A stretch of DNA of 64,000 nucleotides from Rattus norvegicus (lineage: Eukaryota; Chordata; Mammalia; Rodentia; Muridae): assembly GCF_036323735.1 (NCBI RefSeq), contig NC_086023.1, forward strand, positions 9,989,001-10,053,000, written 5' to 3'. Position numbers and translations under genes: made by a program. Of this stretch, positions 1-10,780 are shown in pieces. The notes under the pieces were generated by a model, which saw nothing but the letters and a program-made list of their open reading frames with translations, searched no databases and was not told the origin of the DNA. Positions within the stretch are counted from its first letter, which is position 1. Every line of letters begins with the position of its first letter.

Positions 1-186
1 TAACAATAATGAAAAATAGATCATGAATTTGAAAAAGAGAAAGGAGAGATATTTGGAAGGGTTTATAGGGAGCAAAGGTTAGAAATAGTATGATTATAAT
101 CTCAAAAATAAAAGAAAAATGTAAAACAAACAAAAACCACATACAATTAGCTCATATGTCTCATGCTGGCCACTGAGGGCATAGCC
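1..186. other. AT-rich unique sequence
   Basis: A/T-rich sequence with no repeat family, exon or RNA gene that I can recognise. Confidence 0.5.
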
Positions 187-395
187 CAGCGGTTTTCAAC
201 CTGTGAGTTGTGAGTCACATATCATATATCCTGCATATCAGACATTTACATTACGATTCTCAACAGTAGCAAAATTACGTTTGAGTTATGCTGCTAGTTA
301 GGAAGTAGCAACAAAATAATTATATGATTGAGGTTCACCACAACATGGGGAACTCTATTAATGAGTTGCAGCATTAGGAAAGCTAAGAACCAGTG
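187..395 (+). mobile_element. URR1-type hAT-Charlie nonautonomous DNA transposon
   Basis: The terminal inverted repeats are recognisable: the left end reads cagcggttttcaacct and the right end aagctaagaaccagtg. The interior carries the typical phrase acatttacattacgattc followed by a variant of the 'agtagcaaaattac' motif. This is the rodent URR1 family, a short non-coding relative of Charlie hAT elements that moved by a transposase supplied in trans. I could not match an 8-bp target duplication. Two more copies lie at 33614 and 57561. Confidence 0.8.
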
Positions 396-1130
396 ACCTA
401 CACCTTTTTGCTCACATAGGACATGTTACCATGTTGTGAGAAGTTTCTGGTCTGTCTATTCCAGTTGGCCATAGCAGACCTGTGTCTAGCTTAGCATATA
501 AACCCTCTTTCTTATGTCTCAGAGCACAGAGAACCTCTGTCTTGCCAAGTTTTGCATCTCAGTTCCTAGTCAATCACGGTCCCTGAGCTTTCTCTTCTTC
601 CCTGGCCTCACTATCATCTTATCCCTTTGGTATTGACTTTTGGCATGTCCAACAAAAAGAAAACAATATTCCATAGCAGTTCATTCCATTTCCCCCAAAC
701 CAACCCTTAACTGTGCCCTAAGCCCTACCTTCTCCTGTAGCTCTAGATAATCGTTTGTCTCCTTTTTGCCTTTGGGGATTTATATCTTCTGGATTATTTT
801 CACTTAAGGTATGTAACATGTGAGTATGTAAAATGTTTTCCAAGATTATTGAACTTGTAGACTGTATCTGAACTGTGAGCTGGGATGTCCATCTTTCCAA
901 CTCTTGGATGCTGAGGCCCCTTATCTCTCATCCCTCCCTCCCATCAGCCCCTTGGTCCTCCAGTCAGCTTTCCCAGTGCCGGTGACTCCTCCTTCCTTTG
1001 TAGAACCACATGCTGTTCATAATTGTGGTGCTAATTTCTAGAACATGTTCTGCTTGTCTACAGAATCCTGACACAATGTGTAAAACTCAAGACTATTTTA
1101 CCAACATTGATTTTTTTTTCTTTTTGGTTT
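396..1130. other. unique sequence, nothing recognised
   Basis: No repeat family or exon recognised. A weak tataaaccc motif follows a T/C-rich stretch near 500, which could be a promoter-like remnant of an old LTR. I see no terminal TG..CA or duplicated flank to support that. Confidence 0.4.
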
Positions 1131-1960
1131 TTAAAGACGTAAATAAATGGAAAGACTCCTCATGTTCATAAAGCAGAGGCCAGAGCAAGTGGCAGCATGC
1201 TCAATCTTACCTAAATACCCAACAACACCTTATCAAGTTCTCAGGAAAGAGTAAAGTGGTCCCATCACCTGTGCAGAACTGCTAAGCAAGAGGAACGGCC
1301 AGAGCAATGTTGTTAAGGTTTCTGATTTCAAAGCTCACCACACTATACAGTGCAGTGTGATGTGGTTCTGTGGATCAACAGAGTAAATGCGAGCTCATCA
1401 ATAGTTCTCTGAACATTAGGGAGAATTTGGGGCCTTTTGCTTGTGTGTGCTTTTCTGTGCGTATGTTGTTCTTCATACGGTCCTAAGACAAACTGTGCCC
1501 AGACAACTGGATATCTCCATGCCAAAGAGGCTGGGTCCTTTCCTCACACTGTATAAAAATGTAAAAATAATTCAAAATGAATCACAATCACAGACATAAA
1601 TAAGAACCTCAACTATAAAATAGGAGGAGGCTGATAAAAAAGCATTCATGACTTTGGGGTCAGAATTGTTCTGTAGGTACAGCAGAACACAATAGGTACC
1701 AAGGGAAGTGGATGGGAAGACTAGATAAATCCGATGACTGCTAAGCATCTGCACTGTACCGAATGTCTTAAAATAAGACAGGGATTGCAGGAAGACACTT
1801 TCAAACACTATCCTGACAAGACACTTGTACATTAACAAAAATTGCTGAAACCGCCAACTATCCACATCCATTAAACAAACATGGTTTCCATCCCCTCCAA
1901 GGTTCTTTGTCAAAACTAACACTTTTAAATTGACTTTAAAAAGATGGGAGGAAAGCACTC
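1130..1960 (+). mobile_element. decayed L1 ORF2 fragment
   Basis: Two islands match L1 ORF2 in sense orientation. Near 1140-1165, 'aaataaatggaaagactcc' resembles the 'aaatggaaagacatccc' segment. At 1500-1660 the sequence follows the 'actggatatccacatgcaaaag' to 'ttcatgacattggtctggg' region. The order is correct but there are many indels and no reading frame survives. This is an ancient L1 relic. The bases beyond about 1690 are assigned only by continuity. Confidence 0.6.
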
Positions 1961-2008
1961 TCTTTAAACTACAGGCACATGTCAGACTAACACAAATATA
2001 TAAGAATC

Positions 2009-2180
2009 AGAGCTGGAGAGATGGATTAGCAGTTAAGAGCACTGGCTGCTTTTCCAGAGGTTCTGAGTTCAAATCCCAGCAACCATATGGTGGCTCACAA
2101 CCGTCATAAGATATAATGCCCTCTTCTAGTATGTTTGGAGAGAGTTACAGTGTACTCATATACATAAAATAAATAAATCA
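2009..2180 (+). mobile_element. B2 SINE
   Basis: This is a tRNA-derived B2. It begins agctggagagatgg, followed by an A box (ttagcagttaagagcac) and a B box (gttctgagttcaaatcc). Next comes the B2 body phrase 'catatggtggctcacaacc' and 'tacagtgtactcatat', then an AATAAA-rich tail. It is dispersed, non-coding and transcribed by RNA polymerase III when active. Confidence 0.9.
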
Positions 2181-2232
2181 TATATATGATTATATGTATG
2201 AATATATATATGCATATATATATATATAAAAT
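2181..2232. repeat. TA/TATG-rich low-complexity tail of the B2
   Basis: An AT-only stretch of TATATA and TATG motifs directly follows the B2 tail. It probably expanded from the SINE's A-rich end. Confidence 0.7.
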
Positions 2233-3089
2233 CAAATGGCTGGAGATTATATGACATTTGTATCTACAAACAGAAATGGTGCTTGAGCTTCCCAGGGCTT
2301 GGAAAGATGAGCAACAGTAAATCAATATTTCTTTATTGTACAAATCAAAGTATCCCAGCGGATAAGTTGTTTGACTAGTTTTTTTGTTCCAGCCATAGCA
2401 ACACTGTCAACAGACAAATTTCTCATTGTGAAGTTTAGTTATTTATTTTATTTTTGGCAGTGTTATGTGGAGAGGAAGGGTTTTGCCTGTGCTGGCTACT
2501 TCTCAATTTCTTACAACTCGAAGTAGCTTGATGCCTGCCTGAGTGGCATACTTTGGAGTGCTGTATTCTGGCTCCTGGCTAGCATGTCTGCAGTGCTGTT
2601 TTCTGAGCCCCCATACTCTCTTCATAACAAGGAACTCTAAATGAACTATGAACCCAAGTGTAAAATACAAGGCCGTACAAAGAAGGTGAGAGACTCTGCA
2701 GCACAGCAGAAATGTGGGCTGTGTGGTTGATCCTTCTTCACAACCACTGTTTTCATGTCTCCCCTGTTACTCTTTAATTAGTCAACCATTTCCCTGAAGT
2801 CTCAGCAAAGAGTTGTCCTGACAAGATCCAAGCCACTGGAGCATGAGAGCTCCCAGCATCTTGCGTAGCGAATGCACCCAATGGTTCTCCTTTCAACTAC
2901 CTCCATGTTGGCGCCTCAAGACTAGAGCCTGTAGTGCTTTGCTTCCCTTCGACTTCATAACCATAGCCTGCTTAGCAGACGGTTAATATCCATGGCCTCA
3001 CTAAAGTAAAGTTGAAGTTTCTAGTTGTATCATGTGATGCAGACTCAAATGATGTTTTACTGAGGCAAGACCCATGGGAGGACAGGATA
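2233..3089. other. unique sequence, nothing recognised
   Basis: No exon, RNA gene or repeat family recognised. Some CpG-containing segments occur near 2860-2970, with no clear function. Confidence 0.4.
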
Positions 3090-3545
3090 TGTAATGATTG
3101 GAGAAAGTATAAATAAGATCAATGGACAGTCACAGGGTGCTTACACAGCTAGGGGTGCAACACTCTGTCTGCCTCAAGTTTTCGTTGATCTTCACTTCAT
3201 TGAGAGGGATGTCAGAGAACTCACGGCCTTCCTGAGGGACCTGGTTGCTTCAGCTGACTCATGTTTATTCCACGGATACCTGACAGTTTCTGCTGGATGG
3301 TGCTGCCACCGCTGATCCGTGTTTGGTATTCTGACATTACTGAGCCTGCCAGCTAGTATCCTGATAACTGAGATTGGAATTGTCACAAAGAACTATTTAT
3401 AAACAGGCCACACCCCTTGTCCTACAGGCCACACCTCCTTGTCCTACAGGACACACCCCTTGTCCTATTTACCATCTTTTCTCCCCTACCTTTGGACAGT
3501 GGGCTAAAGGGTGTGGTTGATATTTGAGAACCCTTATTAAAGTAC
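3090..3545 (+). other. unassigned candidate dispersed element
   Basis: The stretch from about 3190 to 3545 has a composition unlike its surroundings. It contains several CpGs, a pseudo-GC-rich middle, a short tandem repeat and an A-rich end (3550). It looks to me like a mid-copy rodent repeat or a retrotransposed transcript, but I cannot name it. No protein signature is seen in the open frames on either strand. Confidence 0.25.
3406..3469. repeat. three-copy 21-22 bp tandem repeat
   Basis: Three imperfect copies of ggccacaccccttgtccta start at 3406, 3427 and 3449. They differ by a one-base insertion and a g/a change. Confidence 0.85.
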
Positions 3546-4190
3546 ATTTAAAAAAAATGTAAACTGACACTAACTGGTAAGGTTGATAAGGGAACAAATT
3601 CCTTACTCTGGAAATATTAAATTGCACTTATTTCACTAGTCATTCAACACTCAACAGAACTGAAAGATGTGTCCACACCACACTTTATCTACTGCCTCTG
3701 TACCACTGAACCCCATCTGAGCTCAGCTACAAAACCTGATCTCCATTGAAATGGGAGGCTTCATTTCCAGTCATAAACATCCCCTGGTAGACAACCTACA
3801 GAGATGTAAGGATTTCATGGTGAATGTAAAATTAGACTTGTGGTAGCTCTCAGAAAGGACTGCTGTTTAAAAATTCTCTTTAGTTATTGCCAAAACTGTT
3901 AGCCATCACCCTTAAAATTCCTATCACCATCCAGAAAACAGCTCAATCCTTTAGGATACTTGAGATCTTAAAGCTAAAGGACTTCTCTTTCTAGATGGCT
4001 TGTGCTTCTCTTTTCCCTCTCTTCCCTACTCCAGTATCCACTAACTGAAAGCCCATGTACTTAAAAAATAGGCTTCAAGTTACTATGGTGCCAGGACTCC
4101 TTACATCTCCATGAAGTCCCTGTAGCAATTCTGTATTCTCCATAGCTCACAGCTCTACCAGCAGGGCCCCATCACAACTAAGGAAGACAG
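3546..4190. other. unique sequence, nothing recognised
   Basis: A/T-rich and single-copy in appearance. No coding or repeat signature is visible. Confidence 0.4.
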
Positions 4191-4194
4191 AGTT

Positions 4195-4310
4195 ACATGT
4201 AAGAAGCCTGCATTTCACTCCCACGTGTGTCCACGTGTGACCATAGGCAGGTCAGCATGCCTCCCACTTCACACCACTGTAGAGTTGAAGTGCTCAAATG
4301 AGAGTGCAGG
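4195..4310 (+). mobile_element. possible MIR fragment
   Basis: The segment around 'gtgtgaccataggcaggtca' matches the MIR core phrase 'gtgtgaccttgggcaagtca' in sense orientation and is followed by a pyrimidine-rich stretch as in MIR. It is very diverged, so the call rests on about 30 bases. Confidence 0.4.
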
Positions 4311-5345
4311 CTCCAGTGAGGCCTATGACCATGAGGCCCATGCTTGCTGGCAGCCTGCACAGTGGAGGTCTCAGGCCTCCCTCAGTTACAGCTGGAGCCC
4401 TTGACTGGCAGACTCTCTGCCATTCCTTGTCTGGTTGATCTGGGCAGAAGTCTGAGTGTGCAGAGGACAGTGTGCAAGTGTTAATCCCACCAACAGACAT
4501 TAAAGGTCATTACCCAAATGGCTGTTCGCTGAAGCGGGGTTTGAAAGAACATCAAACATAGGAGAAAATGGGATTTACATAGCTCAAGAACTGCAAGGCT
4601 ACAGAGCTTTCAAGGGTTGGGAAGTTTCCAGAGGAATTTTGGTTACACAGGAGCTTGGCAGAATATCTCACATTTCTCCAGTAGAACATCTTATCAAAGT
4701 GGAGGCCAGGGGATATGGTGTGGAACATGTCAAATTTCGGAAAACTGGGTCAAGACCTGGTCAAACCCAAGTTTTACAGAAAACAGGAAAAAACTTATTT
4801 TGACCCCATTTTGACAAAATGGCTTCTAATCTTAATATGGAACCAGGGCAGTGCTTCACAGAGAACAGTGTGCAGAGGGCATAGTTTGAAGAGGGCACAA
4901 TGTTTTCAAAAGCCATATTAGGGGCTGGAGGAAAGTCAGAGAGCCAACCAAGTTTTCACCTGGGTATTCATGAAGCTCATTTTTAATCTGAAACTCATCC
5001 TGCAGTTGGCTTTTCACAAAATAAATTCTCTATACGTCAAACAAGGAGAGCTGGGAGCAACTGGAAAGCAGTAGATGAGGAAACAAGGAAAAAGCAGGTC
5101 CCCTGGGCTGAGGATGCCTGATGCTGGGGAAAGGCTGGCACTGCGCAGCTATGTTTGGCCACCATGACGTGTAGTAGGGTTCCAGGTTGAGGGTCAGAGA
5201 CTAGCAAGCCAATCGTAAGAGGTCACAGCGGCCACCCATTTAAATGACAAGATAAAATGGTATTTTCAAAGTACAAATGGAGGATCAATTTGATGCCATT
5301 TTGATGTCAGCAGGCAAAGCACACTCTGTTCTTACTCAGAAATGC
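4311..5345. other. unique sequence flanking the provirus on the left
   Basis: No exon or named repeat recognised. The sequence from 5290 to 5351 continues on the far side of the provirus at 8755 and is the pre-insertion flank. Confidence 0.45.
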
Positions 5346-5351
5346 CTTACT

Positions 5352-5870
5352 TGTCGTGGTAATAAATAAAAAAGCCGCTCGGGCTCCCTTTGACCTGGGT
5401 GGACTGTGAGCCATTCCAGCATGGCAGCCTGCCACCCTGCCCTGCCCTCACTCACGGTTCCTTGGCAGGTTGCTACCACACCAGGCATACTCATCCCAAT
5501 TCCATGGCCAGCCCAGTGCATACTGCCATCACACTTTCTTAAACTCAATCAAGTCTCCACATGAAAGAACACATCATACAATAATCTCTGATCCAATTGA
5601 TAAGATATAATTTGCCCATTGAGACAGCACAAAAATCCTATACACACCCATCTCTTAAAAATAGTCATAACAACCTGTATCTATGCACAGAGAAGAATCT
5701 TAACATCTGCCACCTTGTTCTCCCAGCTTCTTCTCCTCACTCTGGTGCACCCTCTCTCCTGCTTTTCCCTCCCTTTTAAAACCTCTGTTCTCACCTCCCT
5801 TCCTTATTGTACAATGACAGGCCTCCTTTTATCTTGTCTGCCTTCACCTGTATAATGACATCAACCTACA
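5352..5870 (-). repeat. 3' LTR of the minus-strand provirus
   Basis: On the plus strand it starts tgtcgtggtaataaataaa and ends caacctaca. It aligns along its whole length with 8175-8754. Compared with that copy it lacks a block of roughly 45 bases just after the aataaataaa segment. It keeps a short block (ggttgctaccacaccag) that the other LTR has lost. The purine-rich tract upstream in element sense (agaaagggtgaag, just right of 5870) fits a polypurine tract. Confidence 0.75.
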
Positions 5871-8094
5871 CTTCACCCTTTCTGTCTAACTAAAAAAAAA
5901 AACTTTTTTTCTCAAATATAAGCTGAGCACAACTGTTATCATTTTTCAATTTAAAAGTATAATATATACCTAACTCCCAGTCCAACATTTTATCAGTTAA
6001 ACAGAACATTTAGTTATTTATTACAGCTTAAGAGAGGCTTAAAGTCTATGTTATATCCTGGCTAGCTTGTGTACTATCTGATAACTATCTAATTAAATGT
6101 GTATTCTCATCATTAAACAGCCTGAGTAGGCTGTGACTATAACTTCTTTCAACCCTGTCAGAAATCTGAGAATGACCAATATTATCTGAAAATATAGAAA
6201 GCCTAATATGGCTCTCGAATTGAGGCTGGCTGAAGAGACAATTGTCTACTTGTACAGTTCCTGAAGTAACATGTGAGAGCAGGTCTTTAGCCTTCTGGCC
6301 TAGGATTATCTGACAGACTTTTGAAATACAGAATTTCAAAGGTCTGATCACTCTGGCTCAGCAGAAATTATCAGTTGACTATTCTGCAATGTTTCCTCTC
6401 TGGACAGTACTTCCTCTGTAGAAGAAACAGGCAATTTCTGCCCATTGGCTACCTAGTCAATGTATTACCTCACCTGGAGGTGAAGGTGTTCAATTTCTTC
6501 TTTGAATCCACTAAAGGGGAGCTGTTAGGAGCAGACATGTCTCAACAAAAGATAAATAACAATAAATGTCATATTTTGTGCATTTCTATCTATACAAAGT
6601 AATCTAGACTGTTGCTGTTAACTAGTCTCAGCTATTTCTGATGAGAATACTTTGAAAATACCCTAACAGTAAACTATAAAATCATCAATTTGTTATTTGG
6701 CCCTTAATTCCCGTGTTTAATCATCTCAGATTAGTTTGCAATTGTATTAATAAAAGGACTGGTTCCAATCCTTGTACTTTTAAATTTTTTGTAACAATAG
6801 AGGAAAGTTATGCCAATGAAAATCTTAACTTGTATCAAATAGACTCTATACCAATGTAAAGATTATAACTTTAGCTTTGTAACAAATGTAAGTATTTTTA
6901 CCAAATGAGATTATGGCTGTACAATCAATTCAAGCTAATTCCTCCCTGTTAAATTATGACCATTTCTAAATTCTCTAGAAAGGCAACCTTAGAATAACCA
7001 CTTTCAGCTTCCCAAAGTTTAGGGAATCAGGGCCATGACTCTTCAATAACTTCTTCAAGCTATATGTGGACATTGCGATGCCCTTGGGGGCAGGGGAAGG
7101 GGAAGGGAAAATGAGAGAGTTGTTGTATCCTGATGTCTGTCTTGACTGGAACTGGCTGAAAGTCCTTGAGATCAGGAATCCAATCAGGCCAGTTCAGCAT
7201 TCTGATAATGAGCTTCACAAAGCTGCACATTCTGCAATATATAAATTTCAAAGCAGAATTTTAGTATCAAGATATCTTTTTGTTTGATTCTTTTGAATTT
7301 AGTTTGTCAGGTGGTCTCCCTTTATCAAATCTAATCAGTATAACTCTGGAAGGTGTCCAAAGCCTAATGACCCTTTTTAAAAACACAAAGACAAAACCTT
7401 TTCCCAAAATACCATGTTCTTTAGTCTGTAACCATAAAAGCTTGTATCTTGCACTCTCTCCCAGAGAAATAATATAACTACAAGACTCATAGTCACACCC
7501 ACTATGAAAATTAAAACAATTTTTCAAGAAAGGAACTAAGTTAAAATATACTATATGAGCCTATTTAGGCTTTTCTAATCTGTCATGCCAGGAAATTAAC
7601 CCAAAATTCCCGTGGAGCCCACGTTTAGAGAATATGAGTCTCCTGTTGTGGTAAATATCAAAAATAACCACAAATCCTCGCTAGTTGCCATCGACAAGCC
7701 ATTGGCATTAGCGGGTTAATTTATAAAGCAATCTAAACATCTTTTTATTAATACCAATACCAATAAGAAGTAAGCAATTTGCAAACCAAGATTTTAGCCC
7801 AATATACATCTATTTATTAAGCTCTCTACCTGGAGCATAGAATTTTATTTATTTATAACTTCTATAATATATGTCTGTATTCACTCTGCCTGGTGTACAG
7901 ACTTTTATTTATTTCTACTTATTTACTTTATCTATTTCTATTTATTTAGTTCTAAATCGTGGATGAAATTCCATGATTTGGACAAACTCCTTATTCTAAA
8001 AGCAAATAAACCAGCCTTTTAAATAAATAATATTCTAATCAACATCCACTAAGGAAGCAGGCAACTTCCATTTTTTAGTTCTCTGTGACTAGGA
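5871..8094 (-). mobile_element. non-coding internal region of the provirus
   Basis: About 2.2 kb of A/T-rich sequence between the LTRs. It contains only short open frames on both strands, none with retroviral motifs (no zinc knuckle, DTG protease triad or YXDD box). A 60-bp duplication is present at 7824-7943. In element sense the leader is on the right and the polypurine tract on the left. The absence of genes fits a parasite of other retroviruses. Alternatively, an internal deletion could have removed gag-pol. Confidence 0.6.
7824..7943. repeat. 60-bp tandem duplication in the proviral leader
   Basis: The block beginning ctctacctggagcatag (7824) is repeated exactly 60 bases on as ctctgcctggtgtacag (7884). 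Each is followed by ttttatttattt. The second halves have diverged. Confidence 0.6.
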
Positions 8095-8172
8095 GCAACC
8101 TGTTAGCTCAGTCTGAAGAGCCTGAGACTCTTAATGTCAGGGTGGTGGGTTCATGCCCAACTTTGGGTGCCA
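8095..8172 (+). pseudogene. tRNA-Lys(CUU)-like sequence at the proviral primer-binding site
   Basis: A full-length tRNA-Lys look-alike ends in CCA. The D arm is agctcagtctgaagagc. The anticodon loop CTCTTAA has anticodon CTT at 8130-8132, and the T arm is gtgggttcatgcccaac. The anticodon and T stems each carry about one mismatch and the 5' acceptor strand is degraded, so this is not a working tRNA gene. CCA is followed by the two-base spacer ct and then the LTR edge at 8175, which is exactly the geometry of a retroviral primer-binding site read on the opposite strand. A normal site covers 18 tRNA bases. Here the match runs through the whole tRNA. The likely origin is reverse transcriptase copying the entire primer past the T-loop modified base; an unrelated tRNA pseudogene at this spot is far less likely. 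Confidence 0.75.
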
Positions 8173-8174
8173 CT

Positions 8175-8594
8175 TGTTGTGGTAATAAATAAAATGGGCG
8201 CTTTTCATGACCAGTTCCTGCGTATACTGCTCCGTGCTTTCTCTCCTGGGCTCCCTCTGACTTGGTCTGTCTAAGAACCATTCCAGGATGGCACTCGGTC
8301 ACCCCACCCTGTCCTCACTCACAGTTCCCTTGGCAAGCATACTCATCCCAATTCCATGGCTGGCCCAGTGCATGCCGCCACCACACACTGTCTTGAACTC
8401 AATACAGTCACCATATGAAAAAAACACAACACACAAAAATCTCTGATCCAATTGATAAAATATAATTTGCTCATCGAGACAGCACAAAATCCTTAAAAAT
8501 CCAACTCTTAAAAATAGTCACAGCAACCTGTATCTATGCACAGAGTAGAATCTTAACATCTGCCTCCATGTTCTCCCAGCTCCTTCTTGCTCCA

Positions 8595-8645
<51 letters not shown>

Positions 8646-8754
8646 ATTTTCCCTCCCTTCTAAAACCTCTGTTCTTGCCTCCCTTCCTTCTTATTCAATG
8701 ACAGGCCTTGATTTATCTTGTCTGCCTTCACCTGCATAATAACATCAACCTACA
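8175..8754 (-). repeat. 5' LTR of the minus-strand provirus
   Basis: On the plus strand it starts tgttgtggtaataaataaa and ends caacctaca, collinear with the 3' LTR. Differences include the extra block after 8195, the loss of a short block near 8333 (flanked by ggca microhomology), and a (CT)n expansion at 8598-8643. The LTR would have supplied promoter and polyadenylation functions in minus-strand sense. I cannot place a TATA box or initiation site with confidence. Confidence 0.75.
8598..8643. repeat. (CT)23 microsatellite inside the LTR
   Basis: An uninterrupted CT dinucleotide run that is absent from the sister LTR. It expanded after integration. Confidence 0.95.
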
Positions 8755-8760
8755 CTTCCT

Positions 8761-10180
8761 CATTCCTGTGAGACTCATGCCTCTCTGGAGCCTGCCCTAT
8801 AGTTGAGGATACTCAAATTTATGATGGAATATCTTATATAAATAAGTGAAATCATAAAAACTATTTAGCTTAGCAACAAAATCTTTGAAATTTGTATGAT
8901 TGGCAACCTCACATCTGCAAACTCTCACAATGAACCAATCTTTTATTGTGAGGTCCAGTTGTTTGTAGGTTTCAACCAAAACATTGCTGGGGAGCCCTCA
9001 TTAACTGTCTTTAGAAATAGGAAACACCAAGACAAGATGAAGCTCCCTTCTCTCTGAAGCCTTGGTCCCAAATATCATGGCATACCAATTACCTTGTCTG
9101 TGCATGTGAGAGAGATTTTACTAAGCAGTCACAACTTGCCTATAACTTGTCACACAGACTAGATAACTTCAAATGTCTTGAGAGACATTATTTACCTTGA
9201 AAATTTGTATTTAATGAACCCAGAAAACTGTGAAGAAGAGTATACTGCAGAAACAAGCCCCTGCCTGTACTAGGTTTTATTCAACATGCATTCCCATATC
9301 ACTCTCCCCAGCTTGAACTTGTCTCTCTAAACAGCCCTTCAATGAGAAGGCCAGTTGACATCTCTAAAGTGGATTGCAAGATCTTCAATGACTTACTTGC
9401 AACACATGAAATGTGTATGCCAGCCCACATTTCCTGAAGTTTAGTGCAAATGATACTCTACTAAAAGGAAAACATAATCACTTTTAAGGCAGAAAGCAGC
9501 TTTCTTGGACACTCAAGAAAGATGAGAAATTACTGGTCACAGCCAATGGCTATGTTGAGAATCATGGATGTTTCATACTGGGTTACTATAACTGAAAGTT
9601 TACAGAGGCTCAACCTCTTCTCATGACCATCCCCTTTACATAAACCTACGTCAGTCAGCAGCATTTGACTTTCATTCTCTTGCTTCCACAGACTGCTCAG
9701 CCTCAGTCTGCCAAGCTTGACATTGATTTGTCCTTGTTAATGCTAGCATGTGAGCTAAAGAGTTAGCACGCAAGAACGGCATAGGAACAGCTGAACCCAC
9801 CTCTGCTAAGGCAGGAACTGCCACCTGCCTCTCAGGCTTACACCCAACTCTGCAACAAGGAAATAGCAACAGTCTTAGCCTGATGATCTAACACTCTTCA
9901 TCTAACTGTTGACACTACTGCCACCCTCTCACAGCAATTCCTCCTTTAACACATTTTGATTGTGTTAATAGGGACATATCATAACTTCTGAAACTATCCC
10001 TATTGGAAAACCTATTGCAATGGTTACAGTAACAGTGGTCACTATCCTAGCCAGAATTCCAGGCCTCTTACAACATTTTGTACCCTCCATGAAGGGGTAC
10101 ATGCCAGTAAAATTTGACCAGGCCCACTAAAGAAAGAACTTAGAAGAAAGAGTTGATGACTAGGAAATTGGCATTCTTGT
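8761..10180. other. unique sequence right of the provirus
   Basis: Single-copy in appearance, with no exon or RNA gene recognised. The segment 8761-8800 continues the pre-insertion target. Confidence 0.4.
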
Positions 10181-10181
10181 A

Positions 10182-10222
10182 GCACACACAAACACACACA
10201 CACGCTCACACATGTACACACA
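10182..10222. repeat. imperfect (CA)n
   Basis: CA repeats interrupted by aa, gct and tgt. Confidence 0.85.
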
Positions 10223-10743
10223 GAGAACATTATGAAACATATATGGATAAACTGAAAAGTGAATTTCCCATCAGGAAATGTGTCCAGAGCAATTCAATAA
10301 GAAGTGAAAGAATGAAAACCATTAAAACAAACAATCAATCCAAACAGAATAGCCAGAGCAATGACAAGAAGCAAGCTCAGTTTATGGGTGAAAGAATGTA
10401 ACCTCATGGTAATATAGAAGGAATACGACTGGTATCTTAAGAAAGCATGATCTTCAAACAAGATTATAGCCTTCCTTTTTGACAGGTCCCGTCAAATGCA
10501 CAGACCAGCTTCCATTTTTCTGTGCACCACACTCTGACCTGAATGTTGCTGGTGAAGCATCAATAAATAAATGGGTTCTGAAATCTAAGCTAGACACACT
10601 TGCCTTACTGTGTTGCATGTTGATATCTTTACACAGCTTCAGTGAGTTTTATGAAAGCCACAGTGTCACTCAAAAAACAGTTTAACATCTTGATCTCATC
10701 CAGGTCAATGTTTTCTTTGTACTTTTGAATCAATAAAGTTGCT
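10223..10743. other. unique sequence, nothing recognised
   Basis: No family or exon recognised. Confidence 0.4.
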
Positions 10744-10780
10744 CTGTGTGTGTGTGCATGTGTGTGTGTGTTTGTGTGTT
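10744..10780. repeat. imperfect (TG)n
   Basis: TG repeats interrupted by ca and ttt. Confidence 0.85.

Larger units (their letters stand above)
5346..8760 (-). mobile_element. complete non-coding ERVK-like provirus
   Basis: An old endogenous retrovirus inserted in minus orientation. Two related LTRs (5352-5870 and 8175-8754) both begin TG and end CA. They enclose about 2.3 kb of internal DNA. The flanks cttact (5346-5351) and cttcct (8755-8760) match at five of six bases, which is the 6-bp target duplication typical of ERVK integrases. The primer-binding site next to the 5' LTR is tRNA-Lys type. The internal region has stops in all frames and no visible gag, protease, pol or env signature. 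It was therefore probably a non-autonomous element mobilised in trans, comparable in logic to ETn-like elements. The family name is not certain; the LTR resembles RLTR10/RMER-type sequences. Confidence 0.75.

Noticed and set aside
500..520. Core promoter (tataaaccc)
   Set aside because: An isolated TATA-like motif with no initiator, CpG island or downstream exon visible.
8095..8172. Functional tRNA-Lys gene
   Set aside because: The acceptor 5' strand is degraded, stems carry mismatches, CCA is encoded, and the position beside an LTR explains it as a primer-binding site.
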